The notes beneath the pieces are model-generated. The model was not told the origin of the DNA. It worked only from the letters and a program-made list of their open reading frames with translations, and ran no database searches. Position numbers and translations under genes: made by a program. A DNA stretch of 42,878 nucleotides from Janthinobacterium sp. (GTDB lineage Bacteria; Pseudomonadota; Gammaproteobacteria; Burkholderiales; Burkholderiaceae_D), in the NCBI GenBank assembly GCA_025356595.1, contig JANXSQ010000213.1, forward strand, positions 1 through 42,878. Reading direction: 5' to 3'. How positions within the stretch are numbered: the stretch's first letter is position 1; every line of letters starts with the position of its first letter. This document shows, piece by piece, positions 1 through 6,978 of the stretch.

Positions 1-197
1 TTTGAAGACAGCAAATGCTGTTCCACCACCGGTGTAGGTAAGTGCATATGCCTGGCTTGCGGATGCGAAAAAAAAGCCTTCCACAAAAAAAACAGCAGCG
101 CCACTTTGATCATTAAAATTAGGGCTATCTCAGCCCACAAAGGCAAGCCGGTGCGGGATGTTTTTTTTAATAGCGCCCAACGCGTGGTGGCAGGCAT
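1..197 (-). CDS. cydP: Cytochrome bd oxidase putative small subunit CydP (partial, runs off the left edge)
   Basis: Reading leftward from an ATG at 197, an open frame continues to the window edge (65 codons seen). It encodes a basic N-terminus, then one hydrophobic helix containing EIALILMIKVALLFFLW, then a short polar tail with ARHMHLP. This layout (single helix, xxIKxALLxxLWxxFF core) matches the CydP family of small proteins found with cytochrome bd quinol oxidase genes. The start lies two bases after the stop of the GbsR-type regulator (TAG at 202-200), and AAGGG in the regulator's last codons can act as its ribosome binding site, so the two genes are one transcript. Inference: cydA and cydB should follow beyond the window. 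The C-terminus is not visible. The family name comes from recognition of the helix and the neighbour, not from an alignment. Confidence 0.72.
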   Translation of the reverse strand, partial: MPATTRWALLKKTSRTGLPLWAEIALILMIKVALLFFLWKAFFSHPQARHMHLPTPVVEQHLLSS

Positions 198-199
198 CG

Positions 200-805
200 C
201 TAACCCTTATCGGTAAAGCGATCAAGCTCAACCTGCAGTTCCGTATCTTCTTTTTCGCCAGCGCCAAAGCGGAATTTATCGCGAAAATCGAGCAACTTGC
301 CGACCTTGGAACCCATCTTCATCAAGGAGGCCAAGGTCTCAGGTGATAGCCTTTGTACGTCATCAAACCACGAGGTCGAGAGCTCAATGAGTTGATACAT
401 CTCGCGCATGCGTTCTTGCGCCAGGCGGTCCTCTTCAGATGCGGGGTTTTCCAATAAGGCATCGCGCAGCATCGATAAAGTAGGTTCAATCTCGCGCCGG
501 CGGCGCTCCTCCAGCAGGGCCTTGAAAATGTCCCAGACATCCTTCGGCGGCTCGAAGTATTCGCGCCGGTCGCCCGGCTGGTGCAGCAGTTTGACCAGGC
601 GCCAGGATTGCAGTTCCTTCAGCCCCATCGACACATTGGAGCGCGAGAAGGACAGGTATTCGGCGATTTCATCGGCGTTCAGCGGCTTGGCGATCACATA
701 CAGCAGCGCGTACATTTGCCCGACGGTGCGGTTGATGCCCCAGCGGCTACCCATTTCGCCGAAGTGGAGGATGAATTTCTGTGCCAGGGGACTGAGATTG
801 GTCAT
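200..805 (-). CDS. GbsR/MarR-family transcriptional regulator
   Basis: A 201-residue protein with a winged helix-turn-helix at about residues 38-90: the helices lie in LNADEIAEYLSFSRSNVSMG, and the wing has PGDRREYF. A long helical C-terminal half is probably for dimerisation. Length and layout fit the GbsR branch of MarR-like regulators. It is the first gene of a leftward unit and is followed immediately by cydP, so it probably controls a cytochrome bd oxidase operon. A perfect dyad overlaps its predicted -10 (830-852), which suggests autoregulation. The ligand is unknown, and nothing in the sequence links it to choline or betaine as in Bacillus GbsR. The start at 805 is the first ATG of the frame and gives the expected N-terminus. 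Confidence 0.85.
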   Translation of the reverse strand: MTNLSPLAQKFILHFGEMGSRWGINRTVGQMYALLYVIAKPLNADEIAEYLSFSRSNVSMGLKELQSWRLVKLLHQPGDRREYFEPPKDVWDIFKALLEERRRREIEPTLSMLRDALLENPASEEDRLAQERMREMYQLIELSTSWFDDVQRLSPETLASLMKMGSKVGKLLDFRDKFRFGAGEKEDTELQVELDRFTDKG

Positions 806-829
806 TGTGGATGTCGGTAATTGTTGAAT

Positions 830-852
830 TTTCAGGAACTACTGAAATTATA
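830..852 (-). promoter_or_regulatory. gbsR-like gene promoter (-10) overlapped by an operator-like dyad
   Basis: On the minus strand TATAAT lies at 852-847, 41 bases before the regulator's ATG. A perfect inverted repeat, TTTCAG (830-835) and CTGAAA (842-847) around a 6-base spacer, abuts and overlaps that -10 by one base and covers the likely transcription start. No good -35 is visible at the usual spacing. Autorepression by the encoded winged-helix protein is inferred from position only. Confidence 0.45.
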
Positions 853-988
853 GAACGTTTACGAATTTCCGGCGCGCGCGGGCGCGATTTGTCCATTCCC
901 CGCATGAACTAGTGCGTATGGCGGGTGCCGGCACGGAGCCGGGGCGGGCCGGCGCCGGCGTTTTTCCGCCGGGTCGACGGCGCGCCGT

Positions 989-1786
989 TCAGTCGGCGGC
1001 GCCGGCGAAGCGCGCCGGCGTGGTGCCGAGCATGCGCCGGAACAGCGCGATGAAGCTGCTGACGCTGTCGTAGCCCAGGCTCAGGGCGACGTTGGTGACG
1101 GAGGCGCCGCCGTTGAGCATTTGCATGCCGCGCTGCAGGCGCGCCATTTGCCGCCATTCCAGCAGCGACATGCCGGTTTCGGCGCGGAAGTGGCGCGTGA
1201 TGCTGCGCCGCGACAGGCCCAGGCGTATGGCCCATTCGTCCAGCCCGGTTTCATCGGCCGGATCCTCGAGGATCGCCGCCGCCAGGCGCAGCAGGCGCGG
1301 ATGGCGCGGCATCACCAGCCGCAGCGCGTCGGCCTCGGCGGCGCCGATTTCGTCGAGGAAGGCGGCCAGCAAGCGCTCCGCGCGCGGCGCCAGCGTTTGG
1401 CGCCGCGGCCATTCGCGCATGCGTTCGAGCATCGCCCGCAGCAGCGGCGTGAGGTGCAGCACCACCGATTCGGCGGGCAGGCCGGCGCACAGCGCCGGCG
1501 CCAGGTAGAGATTGAAGCCGACCAGGGCGTCCAGGCGCTTGCCGAGGTGGGCGCTGGCGCCGTGCAAGGCGTTGGGCGGCACCCAGCCCATGCGTCCCGG
1601 GGGCAAGACCGAGCGCACGCCGCCGGCCTCGATGACGATCAAGCCTTGTAGCGCGATGTACAACTGGCCTTCCGGATGGCTGTGCAGGGGCCGGTCCAGC
1701 GTCGTCGAGGCGGTCTGGGGCAGCAAAAGCATGGGCGCCTCGCCGGTCAGGCGGGCTTCGGAGGAGAGCGGGGTGGCGGATGGCAT
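989..1786 (-). CDS. AraC-family transcriptional regulator with N-terminal cupin
   Basis: A 265-residue protein. Residues about 25-85 form a cupin-like sensor domain (HSHPEGQLYIALQG and a downstream GWVPPNALHGA), typical of AraC regulators that bind a small ligand. Residues about 165-260 hold two helix-turn-helices, with LGLSRRSITRHFRAETGMS and the conserved second unit NVALSLGYDSVSSFIALFRR ending in GTTPARF. It is divergent from the inositol-monophosphatase-like gene at 1885, with 98 bases between the start codons, so control of that gene is plausible but unproven. The ligand cannot be predicted. The ATG at 1786 gives a normal length for this subgroup (about 250-270 residues). Confidence 0.88.
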   Translation of the reverse strand: MPSATPLSSEARLTGEAPMLLLPQTASTTLDRPLHSHPEGQLYIALQGLIVIEAGGVRSVLPPGRMGWVPPNALHGASAHLGKRLDALVGFNLYLAPALCAGLPAESVVLHLTPLLRAMLERMREWPRRQTLAPRAERLLAAFLDEIGAAEADALRLVMPRHPRLLRLAAAILEDPADETGLDEWAIRLGLSRRSITRHFRAETGMSLLEWRQMARLQRGMQMLNGGASVTNVALSLGYDSVSSFIALFRRMLGTTPARFAGAAD

Positions 1787-1884
1787 GGTTTGGCCCGATT
1801 GCGTTATTAATTGTCATTCTACAGTTAGCAGGACATTCCTTTCCCTGTCAAGCTGGTGTTTTCAGCCGCGGACAGGGGACCACG

Positions 1885-2733
1885 ATGACACAGCAATATG
1901 GGACGACGCCGGACTGCGCCCAAGTCCTGGCGCAAATGCGGGCGGTGGGCGGGGATTTGATGGCGCAGTTCCGGCGCTGGACGCCGGTCATCGAGCTCGA
2001 CGAGATATACGCGGCCTTTCGCCGCGTCGACGACGCGACGGCGGCGGCCATGCGGGCGCGCCTGGCCGCCATGTATCCGCGCATAGGCTGGCTGGACATC
2101 GAGCTGGACGATCCGGACGAGGCGCTGGCGCAGATGGCGCGGGGCGAGTACTGGTTGTTCGACGCCATCGACGGCGCCGTGCAATTCGTCCGGGCGATTC
2201 CGAACTGGTGCATGACGCTGACGCTGCTGCGCGACGGCGCGGCGGTCTTCGTCGCCGTCTACGACGTGGTGCACGATGAAATGTTCCACGCGCGGGCGAG
2301 CGCGCCGGGGCCGGACGGGCGCGGCGGCGCCTTCCTGAACGGCGCGGCGATCCGCGTCAACGGCCGCGCCAGCCATCACAACGGCGTGCTGGCGACCAGC
2401 CAGCCGCCGTTCGTGTCGAAATATCCGGTGGCGCTGGAGCGGGCCGGCACCTCGCTGACGGCGCTGCTGCCGTGCGTGGCCGCCGTGCGCAATCTTGGGC
2501 CGACCTCATTGCAACTGGCTTACGTCGCCTGCGGCCGGCTGGACGCGTTTTGGGAGTTCGGTCCGGACGGCTGCAACTGCATGGGCGCCGCGCTGCTGGT
2601 GCGCGAAGCCGGCGGTCTTGCCACGGACGCCGCCGGCGCCCCCTACGGCCTGTGCGCCGACAGCATCGTGGCGGCGCCGGCCGGCGCGCACGCCACCATG
2701 CTGCTGCGCCTGGCCGAAGCTCTGGCGGCCTGA
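1885..2733 (+). CDS. Inositol monophosphatase family protein with altered metal site
   Basis: A 282-residue protein of the FIG superfamily (Mg-dependent sugar and inositol phosphatases). The start at 1885 is preferred over upstream codons in the same frame because the upstream part overlaps the AraC gene and has no family similarity. The metal motif appears as FDAIDG (Asp93 and Asp96), standing for the usual DPxDGT. The C-terminal signature xLLVxEAGG is present (about 235-244). However, the conserved WDxAAG just before it reads CNCMGA, so the usual metal-binding aspartate is Asn231. The enzyme may be weak, changed in specificity, or inactive. It stands alone on this strand, divergent from the AraC regulator. 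Substrate unknown. Confidence 0.75.
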   Translation: MTQQYGTTPDCAQVLAQMRAVGGDLMAQFRRWTPVIELDEIYAAFRRVDDATAAAMRARLAAMYPRIGWLDIELDDPDEALAQMARGEYWLFDAIDGAVQFVRAIPNWCMTLTLLRDGAAVFVAVYDVVHDEMFHARASAPGPDGRGGAFLNGAAIRVNGRASHHNGVLATSQPPFVSKYPVALERAGTSLTALLPCVAAVRNLGPTSLQLAYVACGRLDAFWEFGPDGCNCMGAALLVREAGGLATDAAGAPYGLCADSIVAAPAGAHATMLLRLAEALAA

Positions 2734-2796
2734 GACGGGGCGGGGCGCCGACTGGCGCCGCCGCCCGGAAGGGCCGGCCGGAGCGGCCCCGGCGGA

Positions 2797-3174
2797 CTAT
2801 TTCCCCTCTTCTTTTTCGCCTTGCCTGCTTGCCTTGGCTTGTTGCTCGGACACGCCGGCGCGGCTGGCGGCGGCGCCTTTGCCGTCGCGATGCGCCGATT
2901 GCCGGCTTTCGCCGCCTTTGCGGCCGATCTCCGCCATATGCGCGCGGTCGCGGCTGACCACTTCACCGCCTTTCTGGCCGGCGCGGCGCGCCTCCTCCGA
3001 GTCGAACTCATGCGCGGTGCCTTTCTGATGGGCCGCCTGGCCGCCCTTGCTGGCGATTTCGCGCTGTTGTTCCTCGCCCATGGCGGCAAAACCGCGTTTG
3101 CCGCCGACGCTTTTCTGGGCGTGTTGCTTGTCGTCCTTGTCTTTTCCCTGCTCGCTACCTTGATTTGAGGCCAT
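2797..3174 (-). CDS. KGG-repeat general stress protein (con-10/YciG-like)
   Basis: A 125-residue, very hydrophilic protein rich in Gly, Lys, Arg, Gln and Glu, with no hydrophobic core. It carries repeated KGG units: KRGFAAM near residue 28, SKGGQAA near 43, QKGGEVV near 68 and RKGGESR near 85. These define the KGG (con-10) stress-protein repeat, known from YciG and GsiB-type proteins and linked to stationary phase, desiccation or motility depending on species. A strong AAGGAG lies just before the ATG at 3174. It is a single-gene unit: the next genes on either side are separated by 63 and 264 bases. The 3175-3438 gap holds nothing recognisable. Function is inferred only at the level of stress protection. 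Confidence 0.85.
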   Translation of the reverse strand: MASNQGSEQGKDKDDKQHAQKSVGGKRGFAAMGEEQQREIASKGGQAAHQKGTAHEFDSEEARRAGQKGGEVVSRDRAHMAEIGRKGGESRQSAHRDGKGAAASRAGVSEQQAKASRQGEKEEGK

Positions 3175-3438
3175 GTCCGTCTCCTTTAATGGGTAAAAGT
3201 GAACCGCGTCGTGAAGGCGCCTGCGCTTTGGGGGCTAGCGCTCGCGTCGAATGACGCCATGGCATGCTGAAGACCCTGGCGCACCCGCTATTTAGAGGGG
3301 CGTGACAGGGCTTAGTTCCAAAGGCGCGGCGGCGAGCTTGGCCGGGCTTTTTCTGCCTGGCTTGATGGAGACGGACATGCGGCGCGCCGCGCCGTCCGGG
3401 ACGCCGCTGCGGCCTCCCGGACGGCGCGGCCGGACGCG

Positions 3439-3954
3439 CTAGTGGGCCTGCTGGCCCGGCGCCGGGCTTTGCGCGGACAGGTGTTGTTGCGTTATGCCGT
3501 CAATGCTGAGGCGCGCCGTCTCGCTCAACTTGTCCAGCGCGGCGCGCTGGCGCTGGGTGGCTTTCTCGGTCTCTTCCGAGGCGGCGCGGACGAGTTCGTC
3601 GGCCACGGCGGCGGCGGTGCGGCTGGCCTCCGGCATATGCGACTCGGCCACGCGGGTGATGTCGGCGTTGGCGTTGGCCAGCAGCGTGGAGACGCGCTGC
3701 TGGTGGTCGCGGATTTTTTCCAGCGTCGGATGCAACTGGCCGGCGGCGAGGGTGGCGAATTCGCTCATGCTCTTGGCCGCCAGCAATTGCTGGCCGTTGT
3801 TGCTCATTTCCTCGCTCAGTTCCTTGGCCAGGCGCAGCTGCATTTGACTGAGCTTTTGTATGGCATCAAAGGTTTTCATGGAAAGCTCGGTCAGGAAGGC
3901 CAGTTGGGCTTCCAGATGCGTTTTGATGGCGGGGGCGATGGCTTGCGAGAACAT
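3439..3954 (-). CDS. Phasin family protein (PHA granule-associated)
   Basis: A 171-residue, all-helical, low-complexity protein. Family features are an N-terminal segment MFSQAIAPAIKTHLEAQLAF, the central FDAIQKLSQMQLRLAKELSEE, and a C-terminal amphipathic region ending in Gln/Pro/Ala-rich residues. Phasins coat polyhydroxyalkanoate granules and control their size and number. The start at 3954 is chosen over an ATG ten codons upstream because GAGGT lies at the right distance before 3954 and the protein then begins as family members do. It is monocistronic on the minus strand. An AT-rich patch at 4041-4062, about 90 bases upstream, is the likely promoter area, but no clear -35/-10 pair could be fixed there. 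Confidence 0.85.
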   Translation of the reverse strand: MFSQAIAPAIKTHLEAQLAFLTELSMKTFDAIQKLSQMQLRLAKELSEEMSNNGQQLLAAKSMSEFATLAAGQLHPTLEKIRDHQQRVSTLLANANADITRVAESHMPEASRTAAAVADELVRAASEETEKATQRQRAALDKLSETARLSIDGITQQHLSAQSPAPGQQAH

Positions 3955-4237
3955 ATTGATACCTCGATTAGAAATTGCCCACATGGGAGGTCGTCCGCGC
4001 GGCCGCGGGCGATGCTTTGCTTGAATCTAGCAAAGGGATAGACTGTTATATAATAAACAAGTTCCCCGGATCGGACTTTTTCGTGCCGACGCGGCGCGCC
4101 GCGCGGCGGGGGAAACGCGGCCATTTCCGTGCGCCGCGGATCGTTGAAAATGCGCGGCCGGCGCGCCAGTCGTGCGACAATACCGCCCTTGCGGCGGGCG
4201 CCCGGCCCGTCTGACCACCCACCCGGATTCCGCCACC

Positions 4238-5107
4238 ATGACGCATCCTGAATATATTTTGACCCTGTCCTGCCTGGACCAGCGCGGCATCGTGCACCGC
4301 GTGTCGGGCTTCCTGGCTGAGCACGGCTGCAATATCATCGATTCGGCCCAGTTCGGCGACCAGGAGGCGCAGCGCTTCTTCATGCGCGTGCATTTCGCGC
4401 TGGAGGATGGCGGCGTCAGCGACCTGCAGTTGCGCGCCGACTTCGCCGCCCTGGCCGAGGCCATGCAATTCAAGGCCGAACTGCACGACGCCCGCTACAA
4501 GCCGCGCGTGCTGCTGATGGTGTCGAAGATCGGCCATTGCCTGAACGATTTGCTGTTCCGCTATAAGAGCGGCCTGCTGCCGGTCGAAATCCCGGCCATC
4601 GTCTCGAACCACATGGACTTTTACCAACTGGCGGCCAGCTACAACATTCCCTTCCACCACCTGCCGCTGGCGGCCGGCGCGCCGGAGGCGGCCAAGCTGG
4701 CCCAGGAGGCGCGCGTGATCGAGCTGATGGATACCCACCAGATCGACCTGGTCGTGCTGGCGCGTTATATGCAGATCCTTTCGCCCGGCCTGTGCGCGGC
4801 GATGGGCGGGCGGGCGATCAATATCCACCATTCCTTCCTGCCCAGCTTCAAGGGCGCGAAACCGTATGCCCAGGCGCACCACCGCGGCGTGAAGCTGATC
4901 GGCGCGACGGCCCACTTCGTCACCGGCGACCTGGACGAGGGTCCGATCATCGAGCAGGACGTCGAACGGGTCGACCACGCGATGGACGCCGACACGCTGA
5001 CGGCGATCGGCCGCGACGTCGAGTGCGTGGTGCTGGCGCGCGCCGTGAAATGGTTCGTCGAGCACCGCATTTTGCAAAACGACGACAAGACTGTCGTCTT
5101 CAAATAG
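4238..5107 (+). CDS. purU: Formyltetrahydrofolate deformylase PurU
   Basis: A 289-residue protein that hydrolyses 10-formyltetrahydrofolate to tetrahydrofolate and formate, balancing one-carbon pools. The N-terminal ACT domain (about 5-80) starts with YILTLSCLDQRGIVHRVSG. The C-terminal formyltransferase fold (about 90-285) contains SNHMDFYQLA, the catalytic NIHHSFLPSFKGAKPY segment (Asn and His) and GATAHFVTGDLDEGPII with its Asp. These separate PurU from PurN, which lacks the ACT domain. The ATG at 4238 is chosen because the ACT domain begins right after it; the 22 codons upstream show no conservation. yaeQ follows after 31 bases on the same strand and may share the transcript. Confidence 0.95.
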   Translation: MTHPEYILTLSCLDQRGIVHRVSGFLAEHGCNIIDSAQFGDQEAQRFFMRVHFALEDGGVSDLQLRADFAALAEAMQFKAELHDARYKPRVLLMVSKIGHCLNDLLFRYKSGLLPVEIPAIVSNHMDFYQLAASYNIPFHHLPLAAGAPEAAKLAQEARVIELMDTHQIDLVVLARYMQILSPGLCAAMGGRAINIHHSFLPSFKGAKPYAQAHHRGVKLIGATAHFVTGDLDEGPIIEQDVERVDHAMDADTLTAIGRDVECVVLARAVKWFVEHRILQNDDKTVVFK

Positions 5108-5138
5108 TCATTCACCTTTTTCAGGCAGGCATTACCAG

Positions 5139-5681
5139 ATGGCCCTCAAAGCAACGATTTTCAAAGCCGATGTCCAGATCGCGGACATGGACCGCAATTA
5201 CTACCAGGAGCACGCGCTGACCCTGGCGCGCCACCCGTCCGAGACGGACGAGCGCATGATGGTGCGCCTGCTGGCGTTCGCCATCCACGCCGACGAGGCG
5301 CTGACCTTCACCAAGGGCTTGTTCGACACCGAGGAGCCGGACCTGTGGCTGAAGGATCTGACGGGCGCGATCCAGTTGTGGATCGAGGTCGGCCAACCCG
5401 ACGAGAAACGCATCCTGAAGGCCTGCGGGCGTTCCGAGCAGGTCATCGTCTACAGCTACGGCGCGACCAGCCACATCTGGTGGAAGCAGATTTCCGGCAA
5501 ACTCGAGCGGGCCAAGAACCTGACCGTCATCAACCTGCCGTCCGAGGCGGCGATGGACATGTCCAAGCTGGCCCAGCGCAGCATGCAGTTCCAGTGCACC
5601 ATACAGGACGGCCAGATCTGGCTCACCGACGGCGCGACGACGGTGCAGATCGACCGCGAGACGGTCAAGGCGCCGCGCTAA
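5139..5681 (+). CDS. yaeQ: YaeQ family protein
   Basis: A 180-residue protein matching the YaeQ family over its whole length. Landmarks are MALKATIFKADVQIADMDR at the N-terminus, ARHPSETDERMMVRLLAFA, and DLWLKDLTGAIQLWIEVGQP, which resembles the core of PD-(D/E)XK nuclease folds (Glu and Gln in IEVGQP). The family has been described as nuclease-like in structure, but its cellular role is not settled; an old link to haemolysin suppression of rfaH mutants is weak. It lies 31 bases after purU in the same direction, so co-transcription is likely. The function remains general. Confidence 0.9.
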   Translation: MALKATIFKADVQIADMDRNYYQEHALTLARHPSETDERMMVRLLAFAIHADEALTFTKGLFDTEEPDLWLKDLTGAIQLWIEVGQPDEKRILKACGRSEQVIVYSYGATSHIWWKQISGKLERAKNLTVINLPSEAAMDMSKLAQRSMQFQCTIQDGQIWLTDGATTVQIDRETVKAPR

Positions 5682-5816
5682 CGCTGCGAACGGGGCGCGC
5701 CTGAACAAACCGCTGGCGCGCCGGCGTGCGCCGTCTTCGCCGCGGCGCCATTCCCTGGCCGCTTGCCGCCTCTTCCCCGGGGCGCCAACTTGTCATTCGG
5801 GATGCCGCTCCTGGGC

Positions 5817-5822
5817 TATAAT
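5817..5822 (+). promoter_or_regulatory. Perfect -10 hexamer immediately before the DUF2946 gene
   Basis: TATAAT ends seven bases before the ATG at 5830, so transcription would begin at or one base before the start codon. A TTGTCA at 5790-5795 is the only -35-like hexamer, but its 21-base spacing is long. No Shine-Dalgarno sequence lies between the hexamer and the ATG. If real, the transcript would be leaderless. Confidence 0.5.
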
Positions 5823-5829
5823 CTGCGCC

Positions 5830-6237
5830 ATGGCGACATTGACTTCCCTGTGGCGGCTGCACATCTGGATCGCGTGTTTTGCGATCCTGCTGAACGGGCT
5901 CGCCCCGTCGATCTCGCACGCCATCGCCGCCGCGCGCGGCGACACCTCGGCGTGGCAAATCTGCCGCGCCGACGGCAGCCGCTATGAGGCGCCGACGCCG
6001 GCCCTGGCCGAGTCCGGCGGCCCGATCGCGCCCGCCAAGCAGGACAAGATGCAGGCCGGTGAACATTGCGCCTACTGCCTGCCGCACGGCGCCAGCTTCG
6101 CGCTGCCGCCCGACGCCATTTCCGCCTTCGGCGTCTTCGCGCATCAGCGCATCGTGCCCCTCCTGTTCTATCGCTCGCCCCAGCCTTTGACGGCCTGGTC
6201 GGCGGCGCGCCCGCGCGGCCCGCCCGCGCTGGCCTGA
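5830..6237 (+). CDS. DUF2946 domain protein (copper-locus membrane or periplasmic protein)
   Basis: A 135-residue protein with a hydrophobic N-terminal segment (about 8-30, HIWIACFAILLNGLAPSISH) acting as signal peptide or anchor, then a polar region with an HCxxCxxH motif (His79, Cys80, Cys83, His86) likely to bind metal. This arrangement defines DUF2946, which commonly precedes PCu(A)C chaperones and TonB receptors in copper gene sets, as here. The start at 5830 is supported because the hydrophobic segment follows directly and no other start lies before it. There is no ribosome binding site; see the -10 at 5817. The C-terminus is Pro/Arg-rich and poorly conserved. A role in copper handling is inferred from the motif and context. 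Confidence 0.8.
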   Translation: MATLTSLWRLHIWIACFAILLNGLAPSISHAIAAARGDTSAWQICRADGSRYEAPTPALAESGGPIAPAKQDKMQAGEHCAYCLPHGASFALPPDAISAFGVFAHQRIVPLLFYRSPQPLTAWSAARPRGPPALA

Positions 6238-6383
6238 GCGAAGACCGGCCCGCGCCGGCCCGCTTTCCCCGAATTCCATTCCATTTTTTTGCGCGGCGCG
6301 CGTGGCCCTTCGGCGCACCGCCGCGCGCGTCGGCCGGCCCGTTCCGGCGCGGCCGCGCCCTACCCACTGAAAAGAGAACCACC

Positions 6384-6854
6384 ATGAAAAAACACATTTC
6401 CGCATTCTTCGCCGCGCTGTTGCTGAGCTCCTGCGCGCTGGCCCAGGTGAGCGTGACGGCGCCGTGGATACGCGCCACCGTGCCGCAGGGCAAAGCCACC
6501 GGCGCCTTCATGCAGTTGCGCTCGGCCCAGGCGACGCGCCTGCTGGCGGTGCGCAGCGACGTCGCCGGCATCGCCGAAGTGCACCAGATGGATATGGCCG
6601 GCGGGGTCATGAAGATGCACGCCGTGGACGGCGTCGACCTGCAGGCGGGCAAGACACTGAATCTGGCGCCGGGCGGTTTCCACATCATGCTGATGGACTT
6701 GAAGCGCCAGTTGAAGGAGGGTGAAACGGTGACGCTGACCCTGGTGCTGCAACAGCCGCACAAGAAGCAGGAAACGCTGGAGGTGAAGGTGCCGGTGAAG
6801 GCGCTGACCTACGTCAACCCGGACCAGGGCCGCGCCCCGGCGATGGCGCACTGA
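6384..6854 (+). CDS. Periplasmic copper chaperone PCu(A)C
   Basis: A 156-residue protein with a signal peptide (MKKHISAFFAALLLSSCALA). The copper-binding signature H-x10-M-x21-H-x-M is complete: His67, Met78, His100 and Met102. PCu(A)C proteins bind Cu(I) through these residues in the periplasm and help load the CuA or CuB sites of cytochrome oxidase, or take part in general copper handling. The ATG at 6384 has AAAGAGAA upstream and gives the normal length; the longer upstream frame overlaps DUF2946 and is not used. LSSC at residues 14-17 could also be read as a lipobox, so a lipoprotein is possible. It sits 146 bases after DUF2946 and upstream of the TonB receptor. Confidence 0.92.
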   Translation: MKKHISAFFAALLLSSCALAQVSVTAPWIRATVPQGKATGAFMQLRSAQATRLLAVRSDVAGIAEVHQMDMAGGVMKMHAVDGVDLQAGKTLNLAPGGFHIMLMDLKRQLKEGETVTLTLVLQQPHKKQETLEVKVPVKALTYVNPDQGRAPAMAH

Positions 6855-6864
6855 GGGGACGATC

Positions 6865-6966
6865 ATGAGTAAGACATTCATGACGCCGGGCGTGCTCTCG
6901 CCGGCGGCGCCGGCGCGCGCCCATATCACGCAGGAGCAATCCGGCGCGCCGGCTCACCAGCATTGA
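6865..6966 (+). CDS. Possible 33-residue peptide, unknown
   Basis: A short frame starts ten bases after the PCu(A)C stop, behind GGGGAC, and ends 12 bases before the TonB-receptor start. It encodes 33 residues rich in Ala and Pro and ending in AHQH. There is no signal peptide or helix, and it is not recognised. Its tight fit between two genes and the His-rich end are the only support. It may instead be plain spacer or the remnant of a larger gene. Confidence 0.22.
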   Translation: MSKTFMTPGVLSPAAPARAHITQEQSGAPAHQH

Positions 6967-6978
6967 AACGGACCTCAA

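Noticed and set aside
4041..4062. An AT-rich patch with TATAAT upstream of the phasin gene and purU
   Set aside because: No -35 at acceptable spacing was found on either strand, so it is mentioned only as a likely promoter area.
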